Below are positions 1 to 8,645 of a stretch of 64,000 bases of DNA, piece after piece. Positions within the stretch are counted from its first letter, which is position 1. Every line of letters starts with the position of its first letter. The notes under the pieces were generated by a model that was not told the origin of the DNA, did no database searches, and saw only the letters and a program-made list of their open reading frames with translations. The stretch is from contig NZ_JAPSLH010000005.1 of assembly GCF_031180965.1 (NCBI RefSeq), forward strand, positions 86,284-150,283, given 5' to 3'. The stretch comes from Chelativorans sp. (lineage in GTDB: Bacteria > Pseudomonadota > Alphaproteobacteria > Rhizobiales > Rhizobiaceae). The position numbers were made by a program, and so were the translations under genes.

Positions 1-319
1 CTTTGTCCCCGACATCATCCGCTCGGCGATACCGAGCCATCCGCGGGTGGAGATCGGGTGGGTGATCGGCAAGGAGTTTTGGGGCCGCGGCCTTGCTCCC
101 GAAGGTGCCCGGGCATGGCTCGGCTATGCATGGTCCATCGGCTTGCCAGAGGTGGTCGCCTTCACCGCGAGGATCAACCTTCCCAGCCAACAGGTGATGC
201 AGAAGATCGGCATGGAATACGACCCGGCGGACGATTACCAGCACCCCAAGATCGCCGAGGGCCACCCCTTGCGCCCGCATGTGCTCTACCGGATCCGCAA
301 TCCGCAGCTTCGCGGCTGA
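1..319 (+). CDS. GNAT-family N-acetyltransferase, C-terminal fragment
   Basis: The reading frame is open from base 2, so the gene begins upstream of the window. The GTG at base 47 is an internal valine codon. The visible part, about 105 residues, contains the GNAT core: the GWVIGKEFWGRGLAPEG segment matches the acetyl-CoA pyrophosphate-binding (Q/R-x-x-G-x-G/A) loop, and NLPSQQVMQKIGM is the usual helix before the last strands (N-x-x-S-x-x-x-M/L-x-K-x-G-F/M). This resembles RimJ/RimL-type enzymes that acetylate protein N-termini or small amines. The substrate cannot be read from sequence. It ends 16 bp before a convergent membrane-protein gene. Confidence 0.85.
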   Translation, partial: FVPDIIRSAIPSHPRVEIGWVIGKEFWGRGLAPEGARAWLGYAWSIGLPEVVAFTARINLPSQQVMQKIGMEYDPADDYQHPKIAEGHPLRPHVLYRIRNPQLRG

Positions 320-335
320 AGACCGTGGGCGCGGC

Positions 336-926
336 TCAAGCCGACGCTCCCGCGGAAGGTTTCGCGCGCGCCGCTTCCCAAAACAACCAGGCCGACACGA
401 GCCACAGCGCGGCGAAGAACCCGTTCAGGACAACGATGACCTGCGGCCAGTTCTCTCCTTCAGAGCCCAATCCGCCGGCCAGCGCGATGGCGGCGACGAG
501 TATCTGGGCAAGGGCAGTCCCGGCCAGTGCCCGCGCCATTCCGTCCGGCCGGAACCGGGCGATGAAGGCGCCGACGATCCCCACCGCGAGCACCCCGAGA
601 TACATCAGGTTGGCGGGGTTGTCTTCGCTGCCGATGATGCCGACCGCGAGATTGATCCATATCAGGAGGAAGGTTCCAAGGAGGGCGACGGCTACAGCCG
701 CCCGGTATGCCGTGCTGCCCGTCATCCTCGCTGCCAGCTCAAAGGCGCCGCAGGCGCCGAACAAGAGCACTCCCATCACAAGGAAATCCGTCTCGTCCCA
801 GTCGACCTCGCCGGTAAACCGCATCGCCACGAGCGGCAGCAGCAGGAGGAGTGCCGCTACTGCCCAAGCTACGATCCTCCAACGGCCTGCGCGCCGCCCG
901 CCATGCGTTTCCGAGTTTTCTGCCAT
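336..926 (-). CDS. Six-helix integral membrane protein of unknown function
   Basis: A 196-residue protein with a short polar N-terminus and about six hydrophobic helices (roughly residues 16-37, 46-66, 72-96, 105-123, 130-150 and 160-184). The loop after helix 3 carries a GSEDNPANLMY-like motif. There is no signal peptidase site, enzyme motif or transporter signature that I recognise. It is transcribed divergently from the winged-helix membrane regulator at 1034, sharing a 107-bp intergenic region, so the two may be functionally linked; that is inference. Coding is supported by length, codon use and a clean hydrophobicity pattern. Function unknown. Confidence 0.75.
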   Translation of the reverse strand: MAENSETHGGRRAGRWRIVAWAVAALLLLLPLVAMRFTGEVDWDETDFLVMGVLLFGACGAFELAARMTGSTAYRAAVAVALLGTFLLIWINLAVGIIGSEDNPANLMYLGVLAVGIVGAFIARFRPDGMARALAGTALAQILVAAIALAGGLGSEGENWPQVIVVLNGFFAALWLVSAWLFWEAARAKPSAGASA

Positions 927-1033
927 TGCCTTGCCTTCCTCCGCGGGTGAGGGTTCAACATGGATGCGTGCGGCTTCACATGGCTTGCCGGGCCGGTGAG
1001 CGGCATGAGCAACTTCTGAGGTTTTGCTGAGAA

Positions 1034-2119
1034 ATGGCGACCGGCGGCTTCCGCTTCGACCGATTCGTTCTTGACCCGAGCGACCGTCAGCTCAGGCGGG
1101 ACGGCTTGCCGGTCGAGCTGAACGCCCGGTACCTCGACGCGCTGGCGCTTCTGGTGCGTGAGCAAGGAAGGCTCGTTTCGAAGAACCGCTTCCTCGACGA
1201 GGTCTGGCGCGGCGTGCCCGTCACAGACGAGGCCCTTACCCAGTGTATCAAGACGCTCCGCAGGCAGCTCGGTGACGATGCCGCCAGTCCGCGCTTCATC
1301 GAGACGGTTCCCAAACACGGCTACCGCTTCATCGCGCCGGTTGAACGGGTCGGCGATGGGAGCGGGCCCGACGCTGTGACGATGGCGCGATCGGAGGCCC
1401 AGCCCCAGCCTTGGCGGCGGGTTCTCCTGCTCGGCAGCGCTGGCACGATCGGCGGCGGCATCGCCGGCATCTTCGGCGGCCTGTTCTACGGCTTTGCCGG
1501 GGCCTTCCAGCCGCTGCAGCCCGGAATGGGCGCGGTGTCGGTGCTCCTCGTCCTCCTCTGCCTCAACATAGTGGTCGGGCTGCTCGGAGGCGCCGGGGTC
1601 GGCTTCGGGATCGCGCTGGCGGGCGTAGCCTCCGGCCGCCCCTGGCAGTGGGGCATAGCCGGCGGCGCTGCCGGAGGCATGGTGGTGGGCGCCCTGGTGA
1701 AGCTGCTTGGCCTCGACGCCTTCAACCTCCTGTTCGGCCAGTCGCCGGGCGACATAGCCGGCGCCCCTGAGGGCGCTCTCCTTGGTGGGGCGGTAGGTTT
1801 CGGGGCGTGGCTGGGAAACCGCGGAGCGGGCTCTCCCCTGCTCGGGCGCTGCATTGCCGCCGCGGCTGTGGCCGGAGCCGCCGCCGGCATGCTCATCGCC
1901 CTCATCGGAGGGCGGCTGATGGGCGGCAGCCTGGACCTGCTCGCCCGCAGTTTCCCCGGTTCGCGCCTGCGGCTCGGCGACATGGGCGGCCTGTTTGGCG
2001 AGAGCGGCTTCGGGCCGGTCAGCCAGGTGCTAACGGCCGGCTTGGAGGGCCTGCTGTTCGGCGGCTGTGTGGTCGGCGCGATGGTCCTCGCGCGGCGGAG
2101 CTTGAGCGGGAACGGCTGA
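1034..2119 (+). CDS. Membrane-tethered winged-helix (OmpR/CadC-type) transcriptional regulator
   Basis: 361 residues. Residues 1-105 form an OmpR/PhoB-type winged-helix DNA-binding domain: the recognition-helix stretch around TDEALTQCIKTLRRQLGDD is followed by the wing IETVPKHGYRF, a hallmark of CadC/ToxR-like regulators. There is no receiver domain. After a short linker, from about residue 120, the protein consists of glycine/alanine-rich hydrophobic segments, probably five to six helices, instead of a periplasmic sensor domain. It probably works as a one-component membrane regulator; the signal is unknown. The start ATG follows a weak ribosome binding site. It is convergent with the small zinc-finger-like gene at 2196 and divergent from the membrane gene at 336. 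Confidence 0.8.
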   Translation: MATGGFRFDRFVLDPSDRQLRRDGLPVELNARYLDALALLVREQGRLVSKNRFLDEVWRGVPVTDEALTQCIKTLRRQLGDDAASPRFIETVPKHGYRFIAPVERVGDGSGPDAVTMARSEAQPQPWRRVLLLGSAGTIGGGIAGIFGGLFYGFAGAFQPLQPGMGAVSVLLVLLCLNIVVGLLGGAGVGFGIALAGVASGRPWQWGIAGGAAGGMVVGALVKLLGLDAFNLLFGQSPGDIAGAPEGALLGGAVGFGAWLGNRGAGSPLLGRCIAAAAVAGAAAGMLIALIGGRLMGGSLDLLARSFPGSRLRLGDMGGLFGESGFGPVSQVLTAGLEGLLFGGCVVGAMVLARRSLSGNG

Positions 2120-2195
2120 GGTAGGGCTCCCGAATGCTGCCGGCGATCAGGTCTTTCCGATCCGCCACTGCAGATGGGGGGGAAAATCCCGCCTC

Positions 2196-2417
2196 CTAGT
2201 CTTCCTCGAACGGATCGGCCGCCGGAGCGGAAGAAAGCGTGCCCTCGGCCATCCGCTGTCTGTGGTGCCGCAGCGAGCATTCGAGCGAACAGAGCATGCC
2301 GCGGTCGGACCAGTAGGCCGGCCCGCTTTCAATCTGCCCATAATAGCAGGCGAAATCCGGCGCGCCGAACGGCTTGCTGCATTCGATGCATCTGAACTTT
2401 TCAGGCCTGGCGAGCAT
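2196..2417 (-). CDS. Small cysteine-rich, probably metal-binding protein
   Basis: 73 residues from the ATG at 2417, chosen because GAGGAG lies 5 bases upstream; the longer frame starting at 2441 has no such site. The protein holds paired cysteines, C-x-x-C near residues 10-13 (FRCIECSKPFG) and C-x-x-x-C near 44-48 (MLCSLECSLRHH), plus another cysteine near 25, an arrangement typical of small treble-clef zinc proteins. The tail is acidic. No known family is firmly recognised. It lies between the convergent regulator and the divergent fatty-acid operon, so it has its own promoter. Function not assigned. Confidence 0.65.
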   Translation of the reverse strand: MLARPEKFRCIECSKPFGAPDFACYYGQIESGPAYWSDRGMLCSLECSLRHHRQRMAEGTLSSAPAADPFEED

Positions 2418-2480
2418 GGCTTCTCCTCGTTCGCAACCCATCTTTGAGCCCGCCGGCCGGCGAGCTCAACCGCGAGCAAA

Positions 2481-2509
2481 TTGACGTTTACGTAAAGAGT
2501 GGATATCCC
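2481..2509 (+). promoter_or_regulatory. Putative promoter with ACGT palindrome for the acyl-CoA dehydrogenase operon
   Basis: TTGACG at 2481-2486 is followed after 17 bases by TATCCC at 2504-2509, a plausible -35/-10 pair. The spacer contains the perfect 10-bp palindrome TTTACGTAAA (2487-2496). Palindromes in the spacer are typical of MerR-family activators, and ACGT-centred sites of this look are associated with LiuR-like regulators of acyl-CoA catabolism in proteobacteria. The regulator assignment is inference; no merR gene lies in this window. Confidence 0.45.
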
Positions 2510-2574
2510 TTTTTGCCAGACTGGTTCCCGGTCCCGATCGCCGCTAGGCTTGGCCAAGCTCAGGGAGGAGAAGC

Positions 2575-4350
2575 ATGTATCGCGCACCCCTCGACGACAT
2601 CAATTTCACGCTGAATCATGTTGCCGGATTGGCGGGAATGCTGGAGGAGGGGCGGTTGGAAGGCCTCTCGCCCGACCTCGTCGGGGCGATTCTCGCCGAG
2701 GCAGGCCGCTTTGCCGGCGAGGAGGTGGCGCCGCTCGCCCGCATCGGCGACGAGGCGGGCGCACGTCTGGAGAACGGCGAGGTGAGGACGCCCGCCGGAT
2801 GGCCGGACCTTTACCGCAGATGGTGCGAGGGCGGCTGGAATTCGCTCGCCCTGCCGACGCATCGGGGCGGGCAGGGCCTGCCCATGATGCTGGCCGTCGC
2901 GGCGCTGGAGATGTGGAATTCAGCCTCCATGGCCTTCGCGCTCGGGCCGACCCTGACCGTCGGCGCCGTCGAGGCGCTGGAGCGGCATGCGACGGAGGAG
3001 CTGAAGGGCACCTATCTGGAAAAGCTCGTCTCAGGCGAGTGGATGGCGACCATGAACCTGACGGAGCCGCAGGCCGGCTCCGATCTCGGCGCGCTTCGCA
3101 CCCGGGCCGAGCGCGCCGGGGACGGCACCTACAGGATCTTCGGCCAGAAGATCTTCATCACCTTCGGGGAGCACGATTTCACGGACAATATCGTGCATCT
3201 GGTCCTGGCGCGCCTTCCCGACGCCCCGCCCGGCACCAAGGGCATTTCGCTCTTCCTCGTGCCGAAATTCCTGGTGAACGGTGATGGCAGCCTCGGCGCG
3301 CGCAACGACGTCTTCTGCGCCTCGATCGAGCACAAGCTCGGTATCCGCGGCGCGCCCACCTGCACCATGATCTATGGCGACGGGCGCTTCGGCGAGGCCC
3401 CCGGCGCGGTCGGCTGGCTTGTCGGCGAGGAGAATCGCGGCCTTGCCTGCATGTTCACCATGATGAACAACGCGCGGCTTGCCGTCGGCATGCAGGGCGT
3501 GGCAGTGGCCGAGGCGGCGTATCAGAGGGCGCTCGCCTATGCGCGCGAGCGCCGGCAGGGCCGTGCGCCGGGCTGGAGCGGCGAGGGCATGAGCCCGATT
3601 GCCGCCCATCCCGACGTCAAGCGCATGCTCCTCACCATGAAGGCGATGACGCAGGCGGCCCGCGCCGTTGCCTATTCCTGCGCCCATGCGGTAGACATGG
3701 CGCGGCTCGCCGAGCCCGGCGCAAGGGCGCATTGGCAGGAACGTGCCAATCTCCTGACACCGCTGGCGAAGGCCTTTCCGACCGATATCGGCGTGGAGGT
3801 GGCCTCGCTCGGCGTCCAGGTGCATGGCGGGATGGGGTTCATCGAGGAGACGGGCGCCGCCGCCCTCTACCGCGACGCCCGCATCGCGCCGATCTATGAA
3901 GGCACCAACGGCATCCAGGCGATCGACCTCGTTCTTCGCAAGCTGCCGCAGTCGGGCGGCGGGCACGTGCGCGCCTATATCGCCGAGTTGCGCCGTGACG
4001 CGGAGACGGTGCGCGGCGCGAACATGCCCGAGCTCGGCGATACGGCCGGGTGCCTCAACGCCGCGCTCGAGGATCTGGAGGGGGCGACGGAACATCTCCT
4101 GCGGCTTGTGGGCGAGGGGGAGACGGAGGCGGCGCTCAGCGGCGCCACGCCCTATCTGCGCCTCTTCGCCCTTGCGGCCGGTGCAACGATGTTCGCGCGC
4201 GGCGCCGTCGCCGCCGCAGATGCCGGCCAGGCGCGGCTCTGCCGGTACCTTGCGGAGAATCATCTCGGCGAGACGGCGAACCTGAAGCGGGTGGTGGTGG
4301 ACGGTGCCGAGAGCCTCTCGGCCGCGGCAGAGGTTCTGGAGCAGGAATGA
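2575..4350 (+). CDS. Acyl-CoA dehydrogenase, long (~590 aa) DmdC-like class
   Basis: 591 residues; the start is fixed by AGGGAGGAG just upstream. FAD-dependent oxidation of an acyl-CoA to the enoyl-CoA. Domain order: N-terminal helical domain (about 40-155), middle beta domain with the MNLTEPQAGSDLGALRT signature (about 160-275), C-terminal helical domain (about 285-455), then the extra C-terminal domain found only in the 580-600-residue class that includes 3-methylmercaptopropionyl-CoA dehydrogenase DmdC. The probable catalytic base is Glu442 in IYEGTNGIQ. The stop overlaps the start of the enoyl-CoA hydratase gene (ATGA), so the two are translationally coupled. The actual substrate cannot be inferred; a beta-oxidation role is safer than DMSP breakdown. 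Confidence 0.9.
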   Translation: MYRAPLDDINFTLNHVAGLAGMLEEGRLEGLSPDLVGAILAEAGRFAGEEVAPLARIGDEAGARLENGEVRTPAGWPDLYRRWCEGGWNSLALPTHRGGQGLPMMLAVAALEMWNSASMAFALGPTLTVGAVEALERHATEELKGTYLEKLVSGEWMATMNLTEPQAGSDLGALRTRAERAGDGTYRIFGQKIFITFGEHDFTDNIVHLVLARLPDAPPGTKGISLFLVPKFLVNGDGSLGARNDVFCASIEHKLGIRGAPTCTMIYGDGRFGEAPGAVGWLVGEENRGLACMFTMMNNARLAVGMQGVAVAEAAYQRALAYARERRQGRAPGWSGEGMSPIAAHPDVKRMLLTMKAMTQAARAVAYSCAHAVDMARLAEPGARAHWQERANLLTPLAKAFPTDIGVEVASLGVQVHGGMGFIEETGAAALYRDARIAPIYEGTNGIQAIDLVLRKLPQSGGGHVRAYIAELRRDAETVRGANMPELGDTAGCLNAALEDLEGATEHLLRLVGEGETEAALSGATPYLRLFALAAGATMFARGAVAAADAGQARLCRYLAENHLGETANLKRVVVDGAESLSAAAEVLEQE

Positions 4351-5102
4351 GCGAAGACATCATCGTCGAGCGCCGCGAGGCGGTGCAGGTCATCAGGCTG
4401 AACCGGCCGGAAAAGAAGAACGCGATCACGCGCGCCATGTATGCCCGCATGGCCGCAGCCCTCCAGGAGGGAGATGCCGACGCGGCGGTCCGCTGCCACG
4501 TCTTCCTCGGCGTGCCCGGCGCCTTCTCGGCGGGCAATGACCTTTCCGATTTCCTCGCCGTGGCGACAGGCGGCGAGGCGGGGACCGAGGTGTTCGATTT
4601 CCTCGCCGCCCTTGCTGCTGCGCGCAAGCCGGTCCTGTCCGGCGCCGACGGCATCGCGGTCGGCGTCGGTGCGACCATGCATCTTCATTGCGACCTGACC
4701 TTCGCCACGCCGGAGACGGTGTTCAGGACGCCCTTTGTCGATCTCGGTCTCGTTCCGGAAGCAGGTTCGAGCCTGCTCGCGCCGAGAATCATCGGGCACC
4801 AGCGCGCCATCGCTCTCCTGGCCCTGGGGGAGGGTTTGAGCGCGGCGGAAGCGCGCGATTGCGGGCTCATCCATCGCGTCGTTCCGGCTGCGGAACTGGA
4901 AGAAGCGGTTCTCGCGGCGGCGCGGGCGATTGCAGCCAAGCCGGCCGAGGCGCTGCGCATCACGCGTGACCTGCTGCGCGGGCCCCGCACGGAGGTGCTG
5001 GCGCGCATCAAGGAGGAGGCGGAGCATTTCCGCGCCCGCCTCAAATCCGAGGAGGCGCGCGCCGCCTTCACGGCCTTCATGAACCGGCGCAAGGGCGGCT
5101 GA
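4347..5102 (+). CDS. Enoyl-CoA hydratase/isomerase (crotonase family)
   Basis: 251 residues starting at an ATG that overlaps the stop codon of the acyl-CoA dehydrogenase. The crotonase fold is shown by the acyl-CoA/oxyanion segments GAFSAGNDLSDF (about 58-69) and SGADGIAVGVGATM (about 95-110), and by LVPEAGSSLL, whose Glu aligns with a catalytic glutamate of the family. The PEAGSS form is common in ECH2/isomerase-type members, so hydratase and delta-isomerase activities are both possible. It follows the dehydrogenase as the second step of beta-oxidation in one operon. Convergent with pdxH, 16 bp away. Confidence 0.88.
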   Translation: MSEDIIVERREAVQVIRLNRPEKKNAITRAMYARMAAALQEGDADAAVRCHVFLGVPGAFSAGNDLSDFLAVATGGEAGTEVFDFLAALAAARKPVLSGADGIAVGVGATMHLHCDLTFATPETVFRTPFVDLGLVPEAGSSLLAPRIIGHQRAIALLALGEGLSAAEARDCGLIHRVVPAAELEEAVLAAARAIAAKPAEALRITRDLLRGPRTEVLARIKEEAEHFRARLKSEEARAAFTAFMNRRKGG

Positions 5103-5118
5103 CTGCGATGGGGCAGCT

Positions 5119-5736
5119 CTACGGGTAGAGCCGCGTCTTGGACCAGCCTCCCCCATCCTCCCGCCTGAAGATCACGCGGTCATGCAGGCGGAACGGCCGG
5201 TCGTGCCAGAACTCGATGCTCACGGGCAGTATGCGGAAGCCCGACCAGTAGGCGGGGCGGGCAATCTCGCCCACGGCGAATTTGGCGGTGTATTCGGCGA
5301 CCGCCTTTTCAAGGGCGAAGCGGCTTTCGAGCGGCCGCGACTGTTTCGACGCCCAGGCTCCGATGCGGCTGCCGCGCGGGCGCGAGGCGAAATAGGCATC
5401 CGCCTCCTCCTCGGTCACCTGTTCGACCGGGCCGCGCACGCGCACCTGCCGGCGCAGGCTTTTCCAATGGAAGCACATGGCGGCCTTCATCGAGGAGAGG
5501 ATTTCTTTTCCCTTGGTGCTTTCGAAATTGGTATAGAAAACGAACCCGCTTTCGTCGAAGCCCTTGAGCAGGACCATCCGTACATTGGGCATGCCCTCCG
5601 GGTCGACGGTGGCGAGCGCCGTTGCGTTGGGATCGTTGGGCTCGTTGCCCTGCGCGTCCCCGAGCCATTCCGCAAACAGGCGGTATGGCTCCATATGTTC
5701 GGTAAAGTCGGCGTTCTTTAACTCGTTCGTAATCAT
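5119..5736 (-). CDS. pdxH: Pyridoxamine/pyridoxine 5'-phosphate oxidase
   Basis: 205 residues from the ATG at 5736, matching the family's usual length; the open frame runs further upstream but into a neighbouring gene. FMN-dependent oxidation of PNP/PMP to pyridoxal 5'-phosphate. Recognisable segments are the FMN-binding region [21 protein letters not shown] (two pieces near residues 50-70), [14 protein letters not shown] (near 90-103), [16 protein letters not shown], and the C-terminal [12 protein letters not shown] / WSKTRLYP block characteristic of PdxH. It is divergent from a lipoprotein gene with only 42 bp between the starts, so their promoters overlap. Confidence 0.95.
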   Translation of the reverse strand: MITNELKNADFTEHMEPYRLFAEWLGDAQGNEPNDPNATALATVDPEGMPNVRMVLLKGFDESGFVFYTNFESTKGKEILSSMKAAMCFHWKSLRRQVRVRGPVEQVTEEEADAYFASRPRGSRIGAWASKQSRPLESRFALEKAVAEYTAKFAVGEIARPAYWSGFRILPVSIEFWHDRPFRLHDRVIFRREDGGGWSKTRLYP

Positions 5737-5778
5737 CGTGTTGCTCAATTCGAAAATATCGCTTCGGGAGATTGCCGA

Positions 5779-6219
5779 TTGTCCGGACCGACGCAAGAGG
5801 CAGATAGGAGCGCCCGCCTGGCACTGCGCCTCGGCGGGAACGCCGCCATGCTCGTCTTTTTGGCCGTCGCGATCCAGGGTTGTTCCTTCGGCGGGGGGAA
5901 GAACGCGGTCGACACGGTGCTGACCACCTCCGCCGTGCCCCCTGCCCAGGTCTTTCCCGACGAGAACCTTGCAAAGGACGGGCAGGCGATCCTGGCGGCG
6001 CTTTCCTCCGGTCCTGCCGCCGGCAGCCTGCCCTGGGAAAACCCGGAAAGCGGCGCTCGCGGACTCATCACCGCCTATAGCGGCGAGGCCGAGGAGGGCC
6101 GGGATTGCCTTGCCTTCACCACGACGCGCGAGAGCTTCGACGGCGTCGGGCTGTACGAGGGCGAGGCCTGCAAGGACGCCGCCGGCATCATGCGCATGCG
6201 CGCCTTCGAGCCGCGCTAG
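5779..6219 (+). CDS. Small surface-antigen-like lipoprotein (RT0821/17-kDa family)
   Basis: 146 residues from a TTG at 5779 preceded by GGGAG at 8 bases; an internal ATG at 5848 is an alternative start. A hydrophobic stretch ends in AIQGC, which fits a lipobox with Cys near residue 35, so the protein is probably anchored in the envelope. The C-terminal half ([28 protein letters not shown]) resembles the C-terminal domain of RT0821/Lpp0805-type surface proteins of Rhizobiales. Two further cysteines may form a disulfide. Precise role unknown. It is divergent from pdxH. Confidence 0.7.
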   Translation: MSGPTQEADRSARLALRLGGNAAMLVFLAVAIQGCSFGGGKNAVDTVLTTSAVPPAQVFPDENLAKDGQAILAALSSGPAAGSLPWENPESGARGLITAYSGEAEEGRDCLAFTTTRESFDGVGLYEGEACKDAAGIMRMRAFEPR

Positions 6220-6331
6220 GCCGCTGCCGCACTGGAATTCGGCCGCCGCAATGCGCATATAATTGCCGGGAGCCAAATCTCCAGGCAAAACATCCGGTTG
6301 TGGTTTTCTCCCATCGCACGGGCAAGGCAAG

Positions 6332-7252
6332 ATGAGAGATCCCTATGAGGTGCTGGGCGTGTCGAAGAGCGCTTCGGCCAAGGACATAAAGGCGGCATTC
6401 CGCCGTCTGGCGAAGAAATACCATCCCGACCAGCGGCCCGACGACCCGCAGGCGAAGGAGCGCTTTGCCGAGATCGGCCAGGCCTATGAGATACTCGGCG
6501 ACGAGAAGAACCGCAGGGCGTTCGACAGCGGCGAGATCGACGCCAGCGGCAAGCCGCGCTTTCAGGGCTTCGAGGGCGCCGGCGCCGATCCCTTCGCCGG
6601 TTTCCGGCGCGCGGGCGGCGGCCCCGGCCGGACCCATTTCGAGTTCCGCAGCAGCGGCTTCGGCGACGATCCCCACGGCGCCGACATCTTCAGCGAGATT
6701 TTCGGCCAGGCCTTCTCGCGCGGCGGCGCGCAGGGCGCGCGCGGCGGGCGGCCGGAGGGCCTCGGCGACCTCAATGTCACGCTCGATGTAACGGTGGAGG
6801 ATATCGCCACCGGCGCCAAGGTGATGGCGGCTTTCCCCGACGGGCGCCGCATGGCCGTGAAGCTGCCCCGCTATGTCGAGGACGGCCAGACCATCAGGCT
6901 CAAGGGGCAGGGCGCCGAAACGCCCTTCGGCGAGCGCGGCGACGCGCTTGTCAAACTCCGGCTCCGGCCGCACCCGCTCTACCGGGTCGAGGGGCGCGAC
7001 CTGCATGTGGACCTGCCCGTCAGCCTGCGTGACGCGGTTCTCGGCGCCAAGGTGGCCGTGGATACCCCCACCGGCAAGGTGGCCGTGAAGGTGCCGGCCT
7101 GGTCGAGCTCCGACCGGACCCTGCGTCTCAAGGGACGCGGCCTCCCGCTGAAGAGCGGCGGCGATGGCGATCTCTACGTCCATGTGCGGGTGATGTTGCC
7201 CGAGGGCGGCGATCCGGCGCTCGAAGCGCTCTTCCGTAAAGCGGAGGCCTGA
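6332..7252 (+). CDS. DnaJ-like co-chaperone without zinc finger (CbpA type)
   Basis: 306 residues. The J domain occupies residues 1-65 ([13 protein letters not shown], then the HPD tripeptide in KKYHPDQRP), which stimulates DnaK ATPase. A Gly/Phe-rich linker follows (about 70-145), then the DnaJ C-terminal substrate-binding domains (about 147-300). The four CxxCxGxG repeats of true DnaJ are absent, which places it with CbpA/DjlA-like type II Hsp40s. The start at 6332 was chosen because the J domain begins there; the ribosome binding site is weak. It stands alone, with a SnoaL-like gene 36 bp downstream. Confidence 0.9.
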   Translation: MRDPYEVLGVSKSASAKDIKAAFRRLAKKYHPDQRPDDPQAKERFAEIGQAYEILGDEKNRRAFDSGEIDASGKPRFQGFEGAGADPFAGFRRAGGGPGRTHFEFRSSGFGDDPHGADIFSEIFGQAFSRGGAQGARGGRPEGLGDLNVTLDVTVEDIATGAKVMAAFPDGRRMAVKLPRYVEDGQTIRLKGQGAETPFGERGDALVKLRLRPHPLYRVEGRDLHVDLPVSLRDAVLGAKVAVDTPTGKVAVKVPAWSSSDRTLRLKGRGLPLKSGGDGDLYVHVRVMLPEGGDPALEALFRKAEA

Positions 7253-7288
7253 CGCCGAACCATCCCGGTTTTCGAGAGGAGATCGGCC

Positions 7289-7717
7289 ATGTCGACATCT
7301 GCGAACAAGGAACTGGTCCGCCGGCTCTATGCCGAAGTGTTCTCCAGTGGGGATGTTTCGGGCATCGAGTCCCTGGTCGGCGCGGACTATGTGGATCATA
7401 ACAGTGAAGGAGCGGGCCGGGGCCCCCAGGTCCTTCGCGCACATGTCCAGGCGATACGGACCACCTTTCCGGACTTTTCCCTGACCGTCGAGGACATGAT
7501 CGCCGAGGGGGACAAGGTCGTCACGCGCGTGAGCGGACAAGGTACGCATGGCGGCATATGGCTCGATATTCCCCCGACAAACACGGTGGTGAAGGTCAAG
7601 GGCATCAACATCGACCGGATAAAGGACGGTCGGATCGTCGAGCATTGGGGCGAGGCCGACACGGTGGGCATGCTGATGCAGATGGGCGTCGATCCCTTCG
7701 CAGGCCGGGGCGGGTGA
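7289..7717 (+). CDS. SnoaL-like / ester cyclase family protein
   Basis: 142 residues with GAGAGGAG about 8 bases upstream of the ATG. The pattern NKELVRRLYAEVFSSGDVSGIESLVGADYVDHN, read in pieces, is typical of the SnoaL-like alpha+beta-barrel (NTF2-like) family, as are the central HVQAIRTTFPDF and the ending HWGEADTVGMLMQMG. Family members include polyketide cyclases and many uncharacterised proteins that bind small hydrophobic molecules. No substrate can be assigned. There is no polyketide gene nearby, so a cyclase role here is doubtful. Confidence 0.8.
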   Translation: MSTSANKELVRRLYAEVFSSGDVSGIESLVGADYVDHNSEGAGRGPQVLRAHVQAIRTTFPDFSLTVEDMIAEGDKVVTRVSGQGTHGGIWLDIPPTNTVVKVKGINIDRIKDGRIVEHWGEADTVGMLMQMGVDPFAGRGG

Positions 7718-7789
7718 AACCATCCCGCGCTTGAAGCGATCCCGCCGCTGTGCGATACGGCGTCTCCGCAACTGGTCCGGAGAATCGTT

Positions 7790-8608
7790 ATGGCAGGTGG
7801 CAGTGGCCTGATGGCCGGCAAGCGCGGGCTCGTTCTCGGCGTCGCCAACAACCGCTCCATCGCCTGGGGCATTTCCAAGGCCTGCGCCGCTGCCGGGGCG
7901 GAACTTGCGCTCACCTACCAGGGCGATGCGCTGAAGAAGCGTGTGGAGCCGCTCGCCGGCGAACTCGGCGCGATCGTTGCCGGCCATTGTGACGTCACCG
8001 ACCTTTCCTCCGTCGACGCGGTGTTCGAGACGGTCGAGAAGCAGTGGGGCAGGCTCGACTTCCTGGTGCACGCGATCGGCTTCTCTGACAAGAACGAGCT
8101 GACCGGCCGCTATGTGGACACCACGCATGGCAATTTCCTGCGCACGATGGACATCTCGGTCTATTCCTTAACGGCGGTCGCCCAGCGCGCCGAGAAGCTG
8201 ATGACGGACGGCGGCTCGCTCCTCACCATGACCTATTACGGCGCCGAGAAGGTCATGCCGAACTACAACGTCATGGGCGTGGCCAAGGCCGCGCTCGAGG
8301 CCAGCGTGAAATATCTCGCCGTCGATCTCGGGCCCAAGAACATCCGCGTCAACGCGATCTCCGCCGGGCCGATCAAGACGCTTGCCGCCTCCGGCATCGG
8401 CGATTTCCGCTACATCCTGAAGTGGAACGAGTACAACGCACCGCTGCGGCGGACCGTCACCATCGAGGAGGTGGGCGACACGGCGCTGTACCTCTTGTCG
8501 CCTTTGTCGCGCGGCATGACGGGAGAGGTGCTGCACGTCGATTCCGGCTACCACGTGATCGGCATGAAAGCGGTGGACGCGCCCGACATCTCCACCGTTC
8601 TGGATTAG
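7790..8608 (+). CDS. fabI: Enoyl-[acyl-carrier-protein] reductase [NADH]
   Basis: 272 residues; GGAG lies 7 bases before the ATG. It catalyses the last reduction of each round of type II fatty-acid synthesis and is the target of triclosan in this family. Short-chain dehydrogenase fold with the FabI-specific Rossmann entry VLGVANNRSIAWG (15-27) and the FabI catalytic pair Tyr159-x6-Lys166 (YNVMGVAK); the spacing of six is diagnostic against ordinary SDRs. AISAGPIKTLAASGI follows as the substrate loop. It lies just upstream of a histidine-phosphatase gene, the usual rhizobial arrangement. Confidence 0.95.
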   Translation: MAGGSGLMAGKRGLVLGVANNRSIAWGISKACAAAGAELALTYQGDALKKRVEPLAGELGAIVAGHCDVTDLSSVDAVFETVEKQWGRLDFLVHAIGFSDKNELTGRYVDTTHGNFLRTMDISVYSLTAVAQRAEKLMTDGGSLLTMTYYGAEKVMPNYNVMGVAKAALEASVKYLAVDLGPKNIRVNAISAGPIKTLAASGIGDFRYILKWNEYNAPLRRTVTIEEVGDTALYLLSPLSRGMTGEVLHVDSGYHVIGMKAVDAPDISTVLD

Positions 8609-8645
8609 CTCTGCCGGGCGCGTGGCGCCGATATGAGGTCACCGC

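Noticed and set aside
3031..4263. 410-codon minus-strand ORF inside the acyl-CoA dehydrogenase gene
   Set aside because: A high-GC shadow; the plus-strand protein has full family signatures and the antisense product has none.
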